Shown one piece after another: positions 1-11,294 of a stretch of DNA of 64,000 bases. Under the pieces are notes generated by a model. The model was not told where the DNA came from. It saw nothing but the letters and a program-made list of their open reading frames with translations, and made no database searches. Source of the stretch: Takakia lepidozioides (taxonomy: Eukaryota > Streptophyta > Takakiopsida > Takakiales > Takakiaceae); NCBI GenBank assembly GCA_030704615.1, contig CM060731.1, positions 20,586,001-20,650,000 of the forward strand, in the 5' to 3' direction. The stretch's first letter is position 1. The number at the start of each line of letters is the position of its first letter. The position numbers were made by a program, and so were the translations under genes.

Positions 1-249
1 GGAAAAACCCATAGGATGTCCACCGTATAATGACCCAAAGGTCAAATGCCTCTTGCTATGGGATTTGCAGTGGCAGGTTTATCTTAGAAAACAAAAATTT
101 CTTGACGCTTCATTGGAACAGTTTGAAATGTAGATGGCTGCTCTAGATTTTCATGAACCTCGACTGTCCAGTGGACGTTGCTCCCAATGTCAATCCTGTC
201 CTTGGTTTATCTTGATACCACCTAAGTGGATGTATGAATTTCTCACAGA

Positions 250-967
250 TTGCAGCACCAATTTCTCCAGTTGCGAAAGGATTGCGCTTGATAATTTTTG
301 ACCTGAATGGAGTTTTGTGCAAAGTCTTGAAGCACCAGAAGAGCTACAGTGTCCCCTGAATGTCCGAGACAGACTACATGATACCAGCTCTTGTTGGATT
401 TCAACTTGTCTATAGGCGGGAAAAATATCGTGAGATGTGGACAGAGTTGAACAAACATTTCCGTCTAGGTATATGGAGCTGCATGATGTACAAGAACTTG
501 CCCTATACTGGACTTTATGCTTCGGGGTCTTCCTCAGCCGACATTCGTTATGTCTCAGGAAGATTGTATCTCCTGTCCTACTTCTGTCCACCCTCAATTT
601 ATATCAGGATACGACCCGTCGAGTCTGTTCTTGAAGCCATTGATGACGGTCTGGCAAAGATTTGGTGGTCAGTACAACCTGAGTAACACTCTATTTATCG
701 ACGATTCAGCTATTAAGTGTGTGTTGAACCTGCCTGAATCATGCCTGATTCTAAAATCGTTTGAATCCGTTGAGACGGACTCTTGCTATCTCCAGAAGGT
801 TCTTCAGAAATATTTGCTTGAAATGAAGAAATCTCACACCGTTTCCAGTTATCTCAGGGAAAAGAGGATATGACTTAAGCCTTGTCAGAATGTTTCCACC
901 GATCCCAAGTTTAAGCCTCTCATGGATTATGTTGATGATTCTAATTACGGGAATCTCCGATATGATG
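250..967 (+). pseudogene. FCP1/SCP-like HAD phosphatase remnant, copy 1
   Basis: Degenerate copy of a plant FCP1/NIF-type (HAD superfamily) protein phosphatase, a family that removes phosphate from Ser/Thr of nuclear proteins. A plausible exon starts after the AG at 248-249 and soon reads IIFDLNGVLC (291-320), the aspartate nucleophile motif in its plant DLNG form. The same frame continues to GIWSCMMYKNL near 469-500. The frame is then shifted by one base around 496-503 and resumes as ILDFMLRGLPQPTFV. Later come FISGYDPSSLFLKPL, with the conserved Lys, and TLFIDDSAIKCVLN, with the DD motif. An in-frame TGA at 357-359 separates motif 1 from the body, and the frame ends at a TGA at 871-873; a further short reading YVDDSNYGNLRY near 928-963 may be the displaced C terminus. 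Stop plus frameshift make it a pseudogene unless small introns remove them. The 5' part may lie outside the window. Confidence 0.6.
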
Positions 968-1217
968 CTTCAAAATAAAGATTTTATTGATCAACCACGT
1001 CTGTGATTCAATGTTTATTTTTGATTGGTTTTTTTTATAGGTTGTATTGTTTTTCTAGAAAAACTGTTGTGTACTGTGATTTCCTTTTCAATTTGAATTG
1101 ACATGGAATTGTTTGCTATTTCCTAGTCTCATCCAAGGATTTCTCCACCCCATACCATCCCAATCCTCTGAGATACAGGCCTTCTCCGAAACTCGTCTCG
1201 GGGGCTTTTTCAAATCC

Positions 1218-1247
1218 GACAACCTCCACTGTGCAGTGGAGGTTGTC
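1218..1247. repeat. 30-bp perfect palindrome, best copy of a five-copy family
   Basis: Two 14-bp arms, GACAACCTCCACTG and its exact reverse complement, separated by TG. Related imperfect palindromes lie at 153-182, 2378-2406, 3350-3376 and 3606-3635, with shared core ATGAACnTCnACTG / CAGTnGAnGTTCAT. Spacing is roughly 1064, 1160, 972 and 256 bp. The copies sit in presumed introns or between the phosphatase fragments. Function unknown. Confidence 0.7.
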
Positions 1248-2479
1248 CCATGTCTGTATATTGATCTTGTAAGTTCGTTTCTGTAGGTTCATGGCGATGC
1301 TGCTGATGCCAACTTCTTGTCGGGACCTCCATTGGAATCCTCCATATCAGAAATTTGTCTACAGAGGGACAACATTCACACTACTGTTGAGATTTCTGTC
1401 ATCGACGGTGAAGCATCATCCAGGCACTTGGCTTCCCTTCAATTGCACGACCCTCTTCTTCAGTCCATTCCTGAAAATGATGTTATGTCGCATGATTGTT
1501 TAGGATTGAATGTCGAAGATGGAAGACAACTTGACAAATGTGCAGGGGATTTCCTGGACCTCACTCTACAATCCTCACCCTCCGTGTTAAGTGTCAATGG
1601 TGTGAAATCTACCTCGAGAATGTCATCCGTTGAGGACGCGGCTAAGGCTGCGGCTCCGCAGCACAATGTTGATTCTCTTCCCTCCTTCTCTCCCCAGTAC
1701 GAAGGTTGGACATCCCAAATCAGAAGGAGTCATGTAAAATTACTTATATCTGAATTCTAACTTGTCCTTTTGTTTTCCTTAGTACTGGGTCTGATGTTCT
1801 TGTTTTACTCCAGGCTAGAAAATCTGCAAATTGTGACCTTCCTGTCAAACGACGTCTTCATTGGAAATCTGTTCCGAGGTAATCCCTTCGTTATGTGGAA
1901 TTCCATTCAAGATATGGAGTGCTCAAGGGACAATTTCCATTCCGTTCCCCTTCTCCGAAACCCTTTCGACGAGGACAAGGACGAAACTTCAATTGCAACT
2001 TCTGGGCTTCCCGACCCTGCAGTGTTGGCGCAATGTTCTGCACCGAGGAAGCGGAAACAGGGCCCCCAAACCATTTCCATCTCTTCTACAAATCGGTTCC
2101 ACCGGAGAGAAGTCCTTCGTCAGAGACAAAGCAGACTCGAGGAAGAAAATGAATACCTCGGACATACCGGAGTCTCGTCAAAACATGTCCATTGGGATGC
2201 CAAGCCCACTAGCGAGACTTTCCAATAAGACGACATCGGTATTATTCGATATCATTTATTTTATTTTATTTTTTTTCTGTTCGTTTGGTTATGCACTAAT
2301 TAACTCCATCTTTTCTCAACAGGCGGGGATGCAGCACGATACCTTCATCAATTTCCCTCTGTACAAGGTACTTTCCTGAACCTCCACTTGGCAGTCGACG
2401 TTCATCTTCTTAGCAATATTCACCCTCTTCTTGAAACATTCCAAGCCCACAACATTGTGCAGTATTTTGCCATTTTCTA

Positions 2480-3292
2480 CCGGTTATATCAGGCCCGGGA
2501 TGAAATATCTCGTGAAGGATATTCGAAGTGTTGTTGTCAGGTACCCTGGTAGACCGTTTGCTACGCAGGGGCAAATAATTCTTGTAGATGATGAGCCATC
2601 AAAAGGCCTGCGAAACCCACAAAATATTGGATTCTTCCCTTTCTCATTCAAGCCGTCACCAAACGGATTGTATGACCGGGATGATATGACAAAAGCAGTG
2701 TGGCCATATATATCGGAGATGGCCGGAGCTTCAACATTCGTTGATTACATTAGCGAGAACCTGACAAAGTGTTTTCATAAGCCTATTGGTCGAGACCATG
2801 CCTGCTGGGCCTGGTATGGAAGATATCTTGATCCTCGTATTTGGATCCCACAACAAAAGGAACCTGATTACCTTGGTAGGCACGTGGATCCCATTCTTTT
2901 CTTGTTTGTTCATAATTTGATTTTCCAATTCTTTTGCAGCTACATTTGCACTCTTACCTCAACATATCCATATGCAAAACTTCCACTTTGGGCCTAACAT
3001 TTGTCATTTCCATCGCCTCTCCCCAGTTACATTCAAGGAACGAATTCTAAAAGATGAACAAGAGCTGCGTGATTGGGAAGAATGGCGGGCATGCCGGGAG
3101 GCTTCAAGGGCATCAAGTAGAGTTGGCAGTAACATTTCAGATGACAATGTCAGCCGGTTTCACCTTCCTGAAAGTATCTCCGTGTCCTCTGGAGCGGAGA
3201 CCGTTGCAAGTGGCTGTGGTAACCGGAGGCTTCGGACACATGCCTTGACTGCGAGCCGTTTGGGAGGAGGCTCAGTATTATTAATGAGTTAG
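2480..3292 (+). CDS. FCP1/SCP-like HAD phosphatase C-terminal region, copy 2 (partial)
   Basis: Second FCP1-like fragment about 1.9 kb downstream of the first. From about 2482 the frame reads a Lys-containing helix (MKYLVKDIR), then IILVDDEPSKGLRNPQNIGF, which matches the HAD motif with paired Asp and the family's following 'PxK...NP' block, then SEMAGASTFVDYISENLTK, the usual helix after it. A donor at about 2876 (CTTG/gtaggc) and an acceptor at about 3028 (ccccag) would join it to an exon reading FKERILKDEQELRDWEEW and a Ser-rich tail ending at TAG 3290-3292. This part is open, unlike copy 1. I could not find a clear motif-1 exon for this copy; 1291-2230 has long open stretches that are Ser/Pro-rich and unrecognised and could be linker exons. 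It could be the end of one larger gene or a tandem duplicate. Confidence 0.4.
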
Positions 3293-3767
3293 TATAAGCC
3301 GTAACGGTTCTATGCCTTCAGAATCTATGGCTTGTATGACATTAAGTCCATGAACGGATGGACAGTTGACGTTCATTTTTTTGTTGGTCCATCGCCTTGA
3401 ATGATATAATCTCAAATAAAATATGAATGTTTCATATCCTCAATCAGGTCCCGACAGACTCGTTTTTCCATGTTGTCATCTTCATCACATGCCATCATTG
3501 TTTCATATTTGGTTCTGCCATTATTCCATGTTTGTTTCTGTATGTCATTTTGGATATCGGAGCTCTCATCATTGTTTGATTCATTGCATCCTCCCATTCC
3601 TTTTAATGAACGTCAACTTGGCAGTGGATGTTCATTTAAGACCACAATACATACTTGTATTTTTGCGTAGAATGTGTGGAGGATTACATAATTTGTTGTT
3701 ATATAGTGCACAAATAGTCAAATAATTATAGATATATCTCTTTATTTATATTATAGATTATAATTAT

Positions 3768-6142
3768 TCATATATCTTGTATTATTTCTGGACCGAACAA
3801 AAGTCCAGAATTAGTTAAAATAGAGTTATATATCCAAACTAGCGAGTGTGGTGCTGAAGTTGTGCCGTGTTTGAAAATTCCTTCGGCTCCATTTACTAAA
3901 CCATCTTGGATATTATTGTTTCCTCCACACAATTCTACTAGCATGTTGGGTTTCACGCGCACAAGTGTATGCAAACCAGCTGTTTTATTGGCATCAAAAG
4001 GGGGTTTGATGTGTGAAGGACATAATGGATGATGGATGTCTATTGCTTTGAATGTAAAAATTTGTCCTTATGTTCGTTTAAAAATGTCTTCATTGTGTGC
4101 TTGAGTACGCGCGTTTGTGAAAAATAGATGGGGGTAATGTTAGATCCGGTGGCGGCGGTCTGTAACATACACTATTCATGTTTTTAATATCATCAGTAGA
4201 ATGTGATGCCGTTCGAAACCGATTTAAGATTTGAACAAATGTTTGATCATTTTGTCTCATGACTTGTGTTAGTGTGTAGCATTTTACTTTATCATGCCAA
4301 AAATGAACATCACATATATTCGTTTGATTTTTATTTATTTTTGAATATCCAAGTATCTCTAACAGGTGGGACTTGATAAAAATCACCGGTGATAATGACA
4401 TCTAAATCTCCAAAAGGTTTGTTGTGTATGCATTTCATCGAACGCAATCTTTTTTCCATCCTTTAACACTACAGCAAATGGGGGGGGGGGGGGGTTGTGA
4501 TGCCAGCCGCGCCCCCGCGCCGCGCCTGGCAAATGAAAACATTTGGCTACCTACAAGAGATATTTCATCTATATTTACGAGTTGTAGTTGATCGTATTGT
4601 TTAATTAGTGTGTCACGTTTGTCATCAGTAAGTGATGTCAAGTTCTTGTGATTCAAAGGTATACTTAGGCTTGAATGGATTGTGTTTCCTTCAATGTTAA
4701 ATGTTGTTTTTCTTGTATATGCCATTTTCATTACTTTTTGTTTTAAAGGATCTGCGTTTGGGTTGGTGTTGTAATATCGTAGCAAGCCTTGTATGATGGT
4801 TAAAACAGTGAAAGTTTTACCTGTCCCAGCTCCGCCTATAATGAAAAGATGCAATGGCTCTTTGGGGTTTGTACGTTTTTTATACATACAATTGTCGAAT
4901 ATCGTTCGTTGTTCTGGATTTAGTTTTCTTATTTGCTCATAATATACATCACAATTTAAACTTTGATCTTTTACGGGTATGAAATCCGATTTTGTCTTGG
5001 TGGAAGGTTGAATTGGACATAAGTCACATTCTAGTGATATATTATATTTTTCGATATTCGTGCAATTAGTTACCGGGTTTTCGGTTTCAGTCCACACGTC
5101 AACGGTTTCATCTGTTGTAAACTCTTTGGCATTTTTTTCTAAGGTGTGCCAATCCATATTATTTTGTGTCGTTGTTCGGTAGTTTGTACACAAAATTTTC
5201 CCTCATGCATTCAATCTTCGATTTGTTCATTGTAAAAGCGTCGTGCCACGTAATTTGACCATCCATTAAACTGGATTCTGATTCTCGGAACAGACAAAAT
5301 AATAATAATTGTTCTCGATAGTAGTTTTCGAGATCTTGATGTATGTTATAATGTACATACCGGATAATTGTCTCTTTCCGATTTTTTTGAAAACTAAACA
5401 TGTTGTATTTTGCGATTGTTCCAGCAAGGCAAAGATGTTCGAGTGATTCTGGACAACCCGTATATTTATCAATGTTCGATTGACATTTAATGTCTGTGGA
5501 GTCTGGAAGAAGATGTTGTAAGTAAGCAGTGGTTTCAGTGCAAATGCGCATTCTTCGGGCGGCGGCGTGTTAATGAAAGAGCATGTTCTCGATGAATGAT
5601 GTAGCGGTATTGAAAGAATAAAATACACGGCTAATTGAGCAGATATTTGTTGAGCGTTCAAAAAAACATTGCCCATTTGCTTTATACGTTTTGTGGCTTC
5701 GGTTTGTTCTTGTTTGCATGTTGCAAGAATATTTAGTAGTTCATTTGTGATGGTTTTTATCGACTTTTGTGAGATATGAGGTACAGTATGTGGCAGCTGC
5801 ATCGGGATCTAAGCTGAATTGTACGTCTGTATTTGCTTGCCACAAAGGACCGACAATTTTGCCAAATGCGTTGGTATGTATGTCTTCTGGTTTGCGTTCC
5901 AAAAATACAGTAGGCTTCGTAAGTCTGCTTCTTAGTGCAGCTATGTATTTATCTTCGTCCATTTGTAATTGCGACAAATAATTTTCGAACGAAATGTCTT
6001 TTCCAAGTCCCATTTTGTGTAATTCGACAAAAATATGCGATGTAACGTTTAGTAGTTTGTTTGTGTCATCACTCAGTTCCAATAACAGAGTCAGAATTCT
6101 TGTTCGTTTCATTGGGGACAACGGAAAATGAAATCGACATAT
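3768..6142 (-). pseudogene. Helitron RepHel, C-terminal half (PIF1-like helicase), degenerate
   Basis: Reading down the minus strand from 6142 are the pieces of a Helitron transposase after the Rep core. CRFHFPLSPMKRTRIL comes first, then SLDPDAAATYCTSYLTKVDK (about 5745-5810), then linker blocks broken by frameshifts. The PIF1-family helicase follows: Walker A GGAGTGKT (about 4820-4850), Walker B region LVNIDEISLVGSQM, then GDLDVIITGDFYQVPPVR-like sequence split over frames near 4360-4420, TLTQVMRQNDQTF, and finally MLVELCGGNNNIQDGLVNGA near 3890-3950. Helitrons transpose by rolling circle using Rep plus this helicase. Many frame changes and a GC-rich insertion show it is dead. The Rep half is not upstream on this strand; it lies at 9560-11106 on the other strand. 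Confidence 0.85.
4480..4535. other. GC-rich insertion with a 15-G run inside the Helitron helicase
   Basis: A run of 15 G (4480-4494) followed by a CG-rich stretch interrupts the helicase between the SLVGSQMFSFA block and the block that resumes near 4470. Flanking DNA is AT-rich, so the composition is foreign to its surroundings. It may be a filler insertion or a difficult-to-assemble spot. Confidence 0.5.
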
Positions 6143-6198
6143 AGGCTAAGGAGAGACTACGCAACGACTGTTTTCTCTTGATGTACCTCCCCACTTAA

Positions 6199-7172
6199 CC
6201 CCTAATGGACGAGGCTGTTTTTGGTGAGCCCACTCCAAAACAGCACATACCCTCACGGATGAGGGTATATCTCCCAGCTAACAAACATCCACAGGGATGA
6301 ACTGTATGAAAGGAAGGCTACCTATCTCATGCACCTGCTGTAAAAATTCCAGCCCATTTTACCGTGTCATTAGGAAGATTATAACAAAATGATAAGCCCT
6401 AAATCTATAGTGTACTCCAATTTTAGAGGGAAGAATTTGTTTGACCAGGCTGTTGGTCCGAAAAAATATTTTTTCCTCCAACCACATTCCAATTCACAGG
6501 CACCTAAAGCATCTTGCCCCAAATTTGCAAAGCACAATTCCAAAATCTGCATAGGGTTGCTTTGTATGGGAAAACAGTGGGGTCAAAAAGCACCATTTAT
6601 CTCAATTGACCTGTAATTCAGCCAGAGGGGTCCAAATTGGCATTGGAACCACAATTCCAACGGTGGAATTGTTCCTTGAATGATTTCCTACTACCTCCAA
6701 AAACAATTTCTGATTTCTAACCAAAATGCAGGCAGAGATTTTAATTCCTACTTGAATCCCAGCTCAGGCAAAGTATTGCTTGAGCCGGTAGATAATTCCG
6801 GCCAAAAAAAGGGGCCACGTCATGAAAACCCATGAACTCATGGGGCTATTTTGTGTCTGCTCGCTTTTTGTGGAGCCCCGCTGATACCCATCGCCGGCAA
6901 ATGCCAAGACCCAGCCCCATCTGCATGCCACGTGGTAAAGTCAACCTTGCTGGAGGGTCCCAAACCCCTGATTTTTGGGTACCCCACCCTTTCCAAAAAA
7001 TCATGTCGGCTGTCCTGTAGGGTTTTTAGGGTGCCATCAACACAGGGGGACGAAGAATTAAATTTCCTACATTTTTCATTCAGGGCTCGAATTCATGCGA
7101 GATCACCTCGATGATTTTCATCCATTCGAAATTTTCTGGCGACCCGATTCAGGTCGCCTCGTCCATTAGGGG
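6199..7172. mobile_element. TTAA-flanked terminal-inverted-repeat element, copy 1 (non-autonomous)
   Basis: 974 bp element whose ends are CCCCTAATGGACGAGGC and its exact reverse complement. Each end is directly bordered by TTAA (6195-6198 and 7173-7176). A TTAA target with C-rich termini is the hallmark of piggyBac-type elements. No transposase frame is visible inside, so it behaves as a MITE-like derivative. A Tc1/mariner reading (TA target, ends ACCCC) is possible but would not explain why the full TTAA is kept at all ends of this and the related copies at 21179-21845 and 27660-27977. Confidence 0.75.
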
Positions 7173-7196
7173 TTAAAACCTTCCTATCAAGATAAT

Positions 7197-7660
7197 ACCT
7201 GATATATAGTTTATTACTCAAGGCCAAAATTTCAGCGGCTGAAGTCCGGCATTGAGCTTTATTTTTAAGACACATTATAAAATAATTTTATAACATAAGG
7301 AAAAAAAAACCTAAAAATTTAGATTGAACTTTGATCTTATGCTTAATTTTGAATTTCAACTACTAGTTTAGTTTTTTATTTTAGGGTTTTAATGAAATGA
7401 TATATAATTCATTATTCAAGGCCAAAACTTGCGGCTGAGGTCCGGAATTTGAGCGGCTGTCCGACATTGAGCTTATTTTAAAGAAAATTTAAAAAATATT
7501 TTTAACTTCAAAATTTAGATGGAACTTTGATCTTATGTTCAATTTTAAATTTCAACTAATATTTTAGTTTTTTATTTGAGGTTTTTAATGAAATAATATA
7601 TAATTTATTACTCAAGGCCAAAACCACTGAAGTCCGGAACTCAGCAGCTGAAGTCTGGAC
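7197..7660. repeat. Tandem repeat, ~198 bp unit, about 2.3 copies
   Basis: The string TTACTCAAGGCCAAAA (or one or two changes of it) recurs at about 7210, 7410 and 7608, each followed by a CTGAAGTCCGG-like segment and then an AT-rich tract. The period is about 198 bp. It begins directly after the TTAA element at 6199-7172. Confidence 0.7.
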
Positions 7661-9270
7661 TTGAGCAAAATAAATAGTCATTTGCAAAAGACTCTAGACT
7701 TTTCATCCATCCATTTAGGCCCTTGTTGAGGAGGAAAGTTTAACCTCCTTTTTATATAAGCCATTGGGCATATATCACAAGAGGAAATGTCACCCTCAAA
7801 TCGATACGTCACGAAACAAATCATACACACAAGACAAAGTAGCAGGAATTGAACCCCAAAGCTACCAAGCCGCAAGAGAGATTTAGGTTTAAGGTAGGGT
7901 TCTAAAGAGTCCGCCGCTGTGGGCTGTTTTTTTCTTGGTGCTCTGCATTTTTCAACTTATCTGCTGGGCTCTTTCGATCTCGCTCGCTTGCAGCTTGAGC
8001 CGCATCCTATCTGTGTAGCAGCGTTTAGGTAATCTTTTTCTTCTCCACTTTGACCCATATGCCATATTCTCTTTTGCGGTGATGATTGTCTGTTATGCTC
8101 CATACTCTACCTCTAATCCTCTTTTTCTGGTTGTCATTTGTTTTGTGAGGTTTGTTCAACCTTTTTGTTTCTGAGATCTGCACTCCTCACTAGTCATTTA
8201 ACCTGCCAGCTGTGTCATGAATATAGGGGCGTGCTCTCTTATCTAGTTCTTTTCCGTGGATTTCAAAGGTACTTGGGAGGGTCAGCTCGGGCTTAGGAGG
8301 CTATGTTTAAATCTATGGCTGTTTAGTTGCACAGACCAGTCTGAGATCAAATACCAGCAGCGCACACAAGAGGACGTCATTTGGCCGGTTGATAGTTGGT
8401 TGAATCCTCCTTGGTTGAAAAAAAAGCTAGTTGCTTAAAGGACACAAGATCAAGGACAATGCGGTGAGGGCACTTTCTTCTTCAACATATTTCAGGATTT
8501 TTCCCTCTCATTAGAATCGTCCATAAAGTTTCATGTTGACTCCTACAAAATGATCTCATAAGGATCTCCGATGGTTTGAAGTGATTTTGACATGATACTG
8601 CCAATGTGGCAATAGGCATTTGGAAAAACAAGCTGAGGAGAAGTTTTGAAAGCATTTGTTTTGGACCGTAGTCAATGGTGGGCAATTGAGGAAAAATATG
8701 ATTTTTGGTAGATTACAGCGAGGAAAAAGACAACAAGATACATTGCAAAACTTTCTTGGATATTGTCGTTTTCTCTCTATCCCCACCATATTTTGAGTCT
8801 TAAGAGCAATATAGCATAGGAAATAGTATGTGATAAGTTGGGTTGGGGTGTTTGCTACGGTTGAGAATGATCAGTAGATCAGTTTTGAGGCCGGGTCCTA
8901 TTCCACAGTGAGGGCTTGATTTGGAAGGATGTGAACTATTAATTTTCTGAAGAAGCGGGAACTCGACGGTTCCTGAAGGACATGGTGTTATGTAGATTCT
9001 AGGCGTAACTTACTAATCCATGACGGGTAGGCAGAAGCTAGCAATGATAATGAGGGTCGTTGTTTAGAAGTTAGACACGATCTGAATTCGGCCGAGGGCA
9101 AGTAATCTGAAGAGAGGTGTGAATGAGTGAAGAAAGCGGAGAAAGTGGCCAATACCTTAAACATAAACGTGTCGTAGGCATATATGTTGAACCAAGGTGT
9201 GGGTGTGGTGCTGGTCGTAGGACCTGTGTGTGTGAACATACCTTGTTCTGGTTCAATCGGTGGCTCAGAG
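7661..9270. other. No recognisable gene
   Basis: AT-rich, short unrelated open frames on both strands, nothing I recognise. 7870-8040 is more GC-balanced and ends in a donor-like TTTAG/gtaatc, so a noncoding 5' exon of something cannot be excluded. Confidence 0.3.
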
Positions 9271-9274
9271 TATA

Positions 9275-9464
9275 TTCAATTTATTATATTCAGTTCTCTT
9301 CAGATTTATCCCTTCAGTTTATTATATACAGTTCCCTTCAGATTTATCCCTTCAGTTTATTATATTCAATTCCCTTCAGATTTATCCCTTCAGTTTATTA
9401 TATGCAGTTCCCTACAGATTTATCCCTTCAGTTTATTATATTCAATTCCCTTTAGATTTATCCC
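9275..9464. repeat. Tandem repeat, 38-bp unit, five copies
   Basis: Unit TTCAGTTTATTATATTCAAT followed by TCCCTTCAGATTTATCCC, copies beginning at about 9275, 9313, 9351, 9389 and 9427 with one to three changes each. The period is not a multiple of three, so the open frames across it are by-products. Confidence 0.85.
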
Positions 9465-9559
9465 TTCACTTCAGCCTCCACTCTCACGCATGCAAAATCA
9501 GGAGGGCAGTATAACTGTACACAAGATAGAGACGACATGCGAGATGCAGAAGTACAAAC

Positions 9560-11106
9560 GTTACTAATTTGTATATCATGTTTGAAATATATACATAAAG
9601 ACAAAGAGCCGTCGTTTGCCGTTCCAGCACACATGTATTGAACTACAAGCATACCGTCTGTTGCATCACTGAACGAACTGGAAGAAAGATTAGTAGTACC
9701 ACGACAAATATTCGGTCAAATATACCAACTGCAATGCTACGGACAGTACAGACTGCGAGGTAGTATAATTAACGTACTTGCAAATGTAGATCGCATGCAA
9801 ATAGTTCTTCCTCGTACGATACATGAAGAAACAACTGTGGGTGTTACGTTAAAATGTAAACTAGAGTACAAATCTGTTTACTTGTCGGGAAATGTACGTC
9901 TGCATCACGTTATCCAAGCGTTCCAAGATTTGTGTGATACGCCTCTTTATAAAGTTGAAAAAATATCTATAAACCAAAAGTGAATGGATTTCTTTGCACT
10001 TTCTAGTGCTCCCTCCACCAGCATTTCAGATTCCGAACAAATGGAAGACATTTCTACTATAGGAAGTCATGTAAACAACGACATAACAACAACAAACACT
10101 GCAACAACTAATTTTGAAGAAATTGAAGACAATATACCAACCGACACGTTTGTTGAAATATTTTTGAACGTCGAACATAACAAGATAGCAAACATTATAT
10201 CTGTTGCTCTTAGCGAAGACTATAAACCAATTGGTTTATTCTACGATCGTTACTGTGAAGAATACAATTTTTCAAAATTATTTTTTGGAACTGCGAGACC
10301 GTCAAATATAAAGCAAACATATCATAAAATAGCGAAGTGGGATTTATTACATAAAAATCATGATTTTGCTTCTCATATTCCAAACATATTTTAAAGCAAT
10401 CAAGATACTCATAAATTGTGTTTTATCTTCATCTTGGATACGCATTAGGAAGGGAAAACTGCAAGACGTACATTAAAAGCAGCCGACGTAGCCATCAAAC
10501 CGAATTTAGACAACATTCTTCGTTCTGATTTAGGCTATAGAGAATTGGAACGCATCAGAACATCGCCAGATCATTTAGAACGATTACGCAAAGAAGTGTT
10601 TGCTATGATACGTCAACTGGGTCCACCAACCTTTTTTGTAACATTCACAAGTGCCGAAAGTAAATGGACACCATTGCTAAAGAGTCTCTGTGAACTCAGC
10701 CATAAACCAAACGACGATGTATTTATTGACAAGTTAGAACCAAGGGACATTACCGAACTTATAAGATCTGATCTAGTTACATGTGTTAGATATTACGACC
10801 ACCGAATGAACTCATTTCGAAAACTTTTCATGAAGGATAGCAGTTGGTTTGGACCCGTACACGATTATTTTTTCACGATTGAATTTCAAAGTCGTGGGAG
10901 TGATCAACACGATCACGGACTATTACGGATTTCAAATGCACCCACCTATGGAGTTTCAGGACTCTGAAATAGAATCATTCATCGACAAATACGTTACTTG
11001 CGATAGCGAACTACTTCCAAAAGACATTTATGAAGTGCAGCTTCATCATCATAGGCGTACATATCGCAAACACAACAAGAGCCAACAAACGTCTCGATTC
11101 ATATAT
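9560..11106 (+). pseudogene. Helitron RepHel, N-terminal half (Rep/HUH region), degenerate
   Basis: Plus-strand remnants in order: ELEERLVVPRQIFGQI (about 9668-9715), the usual start of the Helitron N-terminal region; GLFYDRYCEEYNFSKLFFGT (about 10235-10295) and the WDLLHKN/FASHIPNIF block ending at a TAA near 10392; then LGYRELERIRTSPDHLERL to LGPPTFFVTFTSAESKWTP (10530-10670), the Helitron_like_N signature; then TIEFQSRGSDQHDHGLL (about 10877-10925), the HUH nuclease motif region; and finally FIDKYVTCDSELLPKDIYEV with HHHRRTYRKHNKSQ (10975-11085). Several stops and frame changes break it. It stops at TSRFIY, exactly where the minus-strand half at 6142 begins with CRFHFP, so the two are complementary halves of one protein in opposite orientations. 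Confidence 0.85.
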
Positions 11107-11294
11107 TGACATACAATACGAAATGCTTCGTTTGCGTGAAAGGTGGCCGCGTGGTCAGTATCGCAGTTTGCCGCGCAGTTGGGAGGGCGGTTAGATCCTT
11201 GCGCGGTTGCCAGCGCGGTTGGGGGGAGGGTGCAAAGGGGGAAGAGAGGGAGCGAGGAGGGAGAGGGAGGGGCGGTGCCAGGCGACAAGGCGGC

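Noticed and set aside
9123-9567. Open frames with repeated FIPSVYYIQFP peptides
   Set aside because: Produced by the 38-bp tandem repeat read in several frames; no start context or homology.
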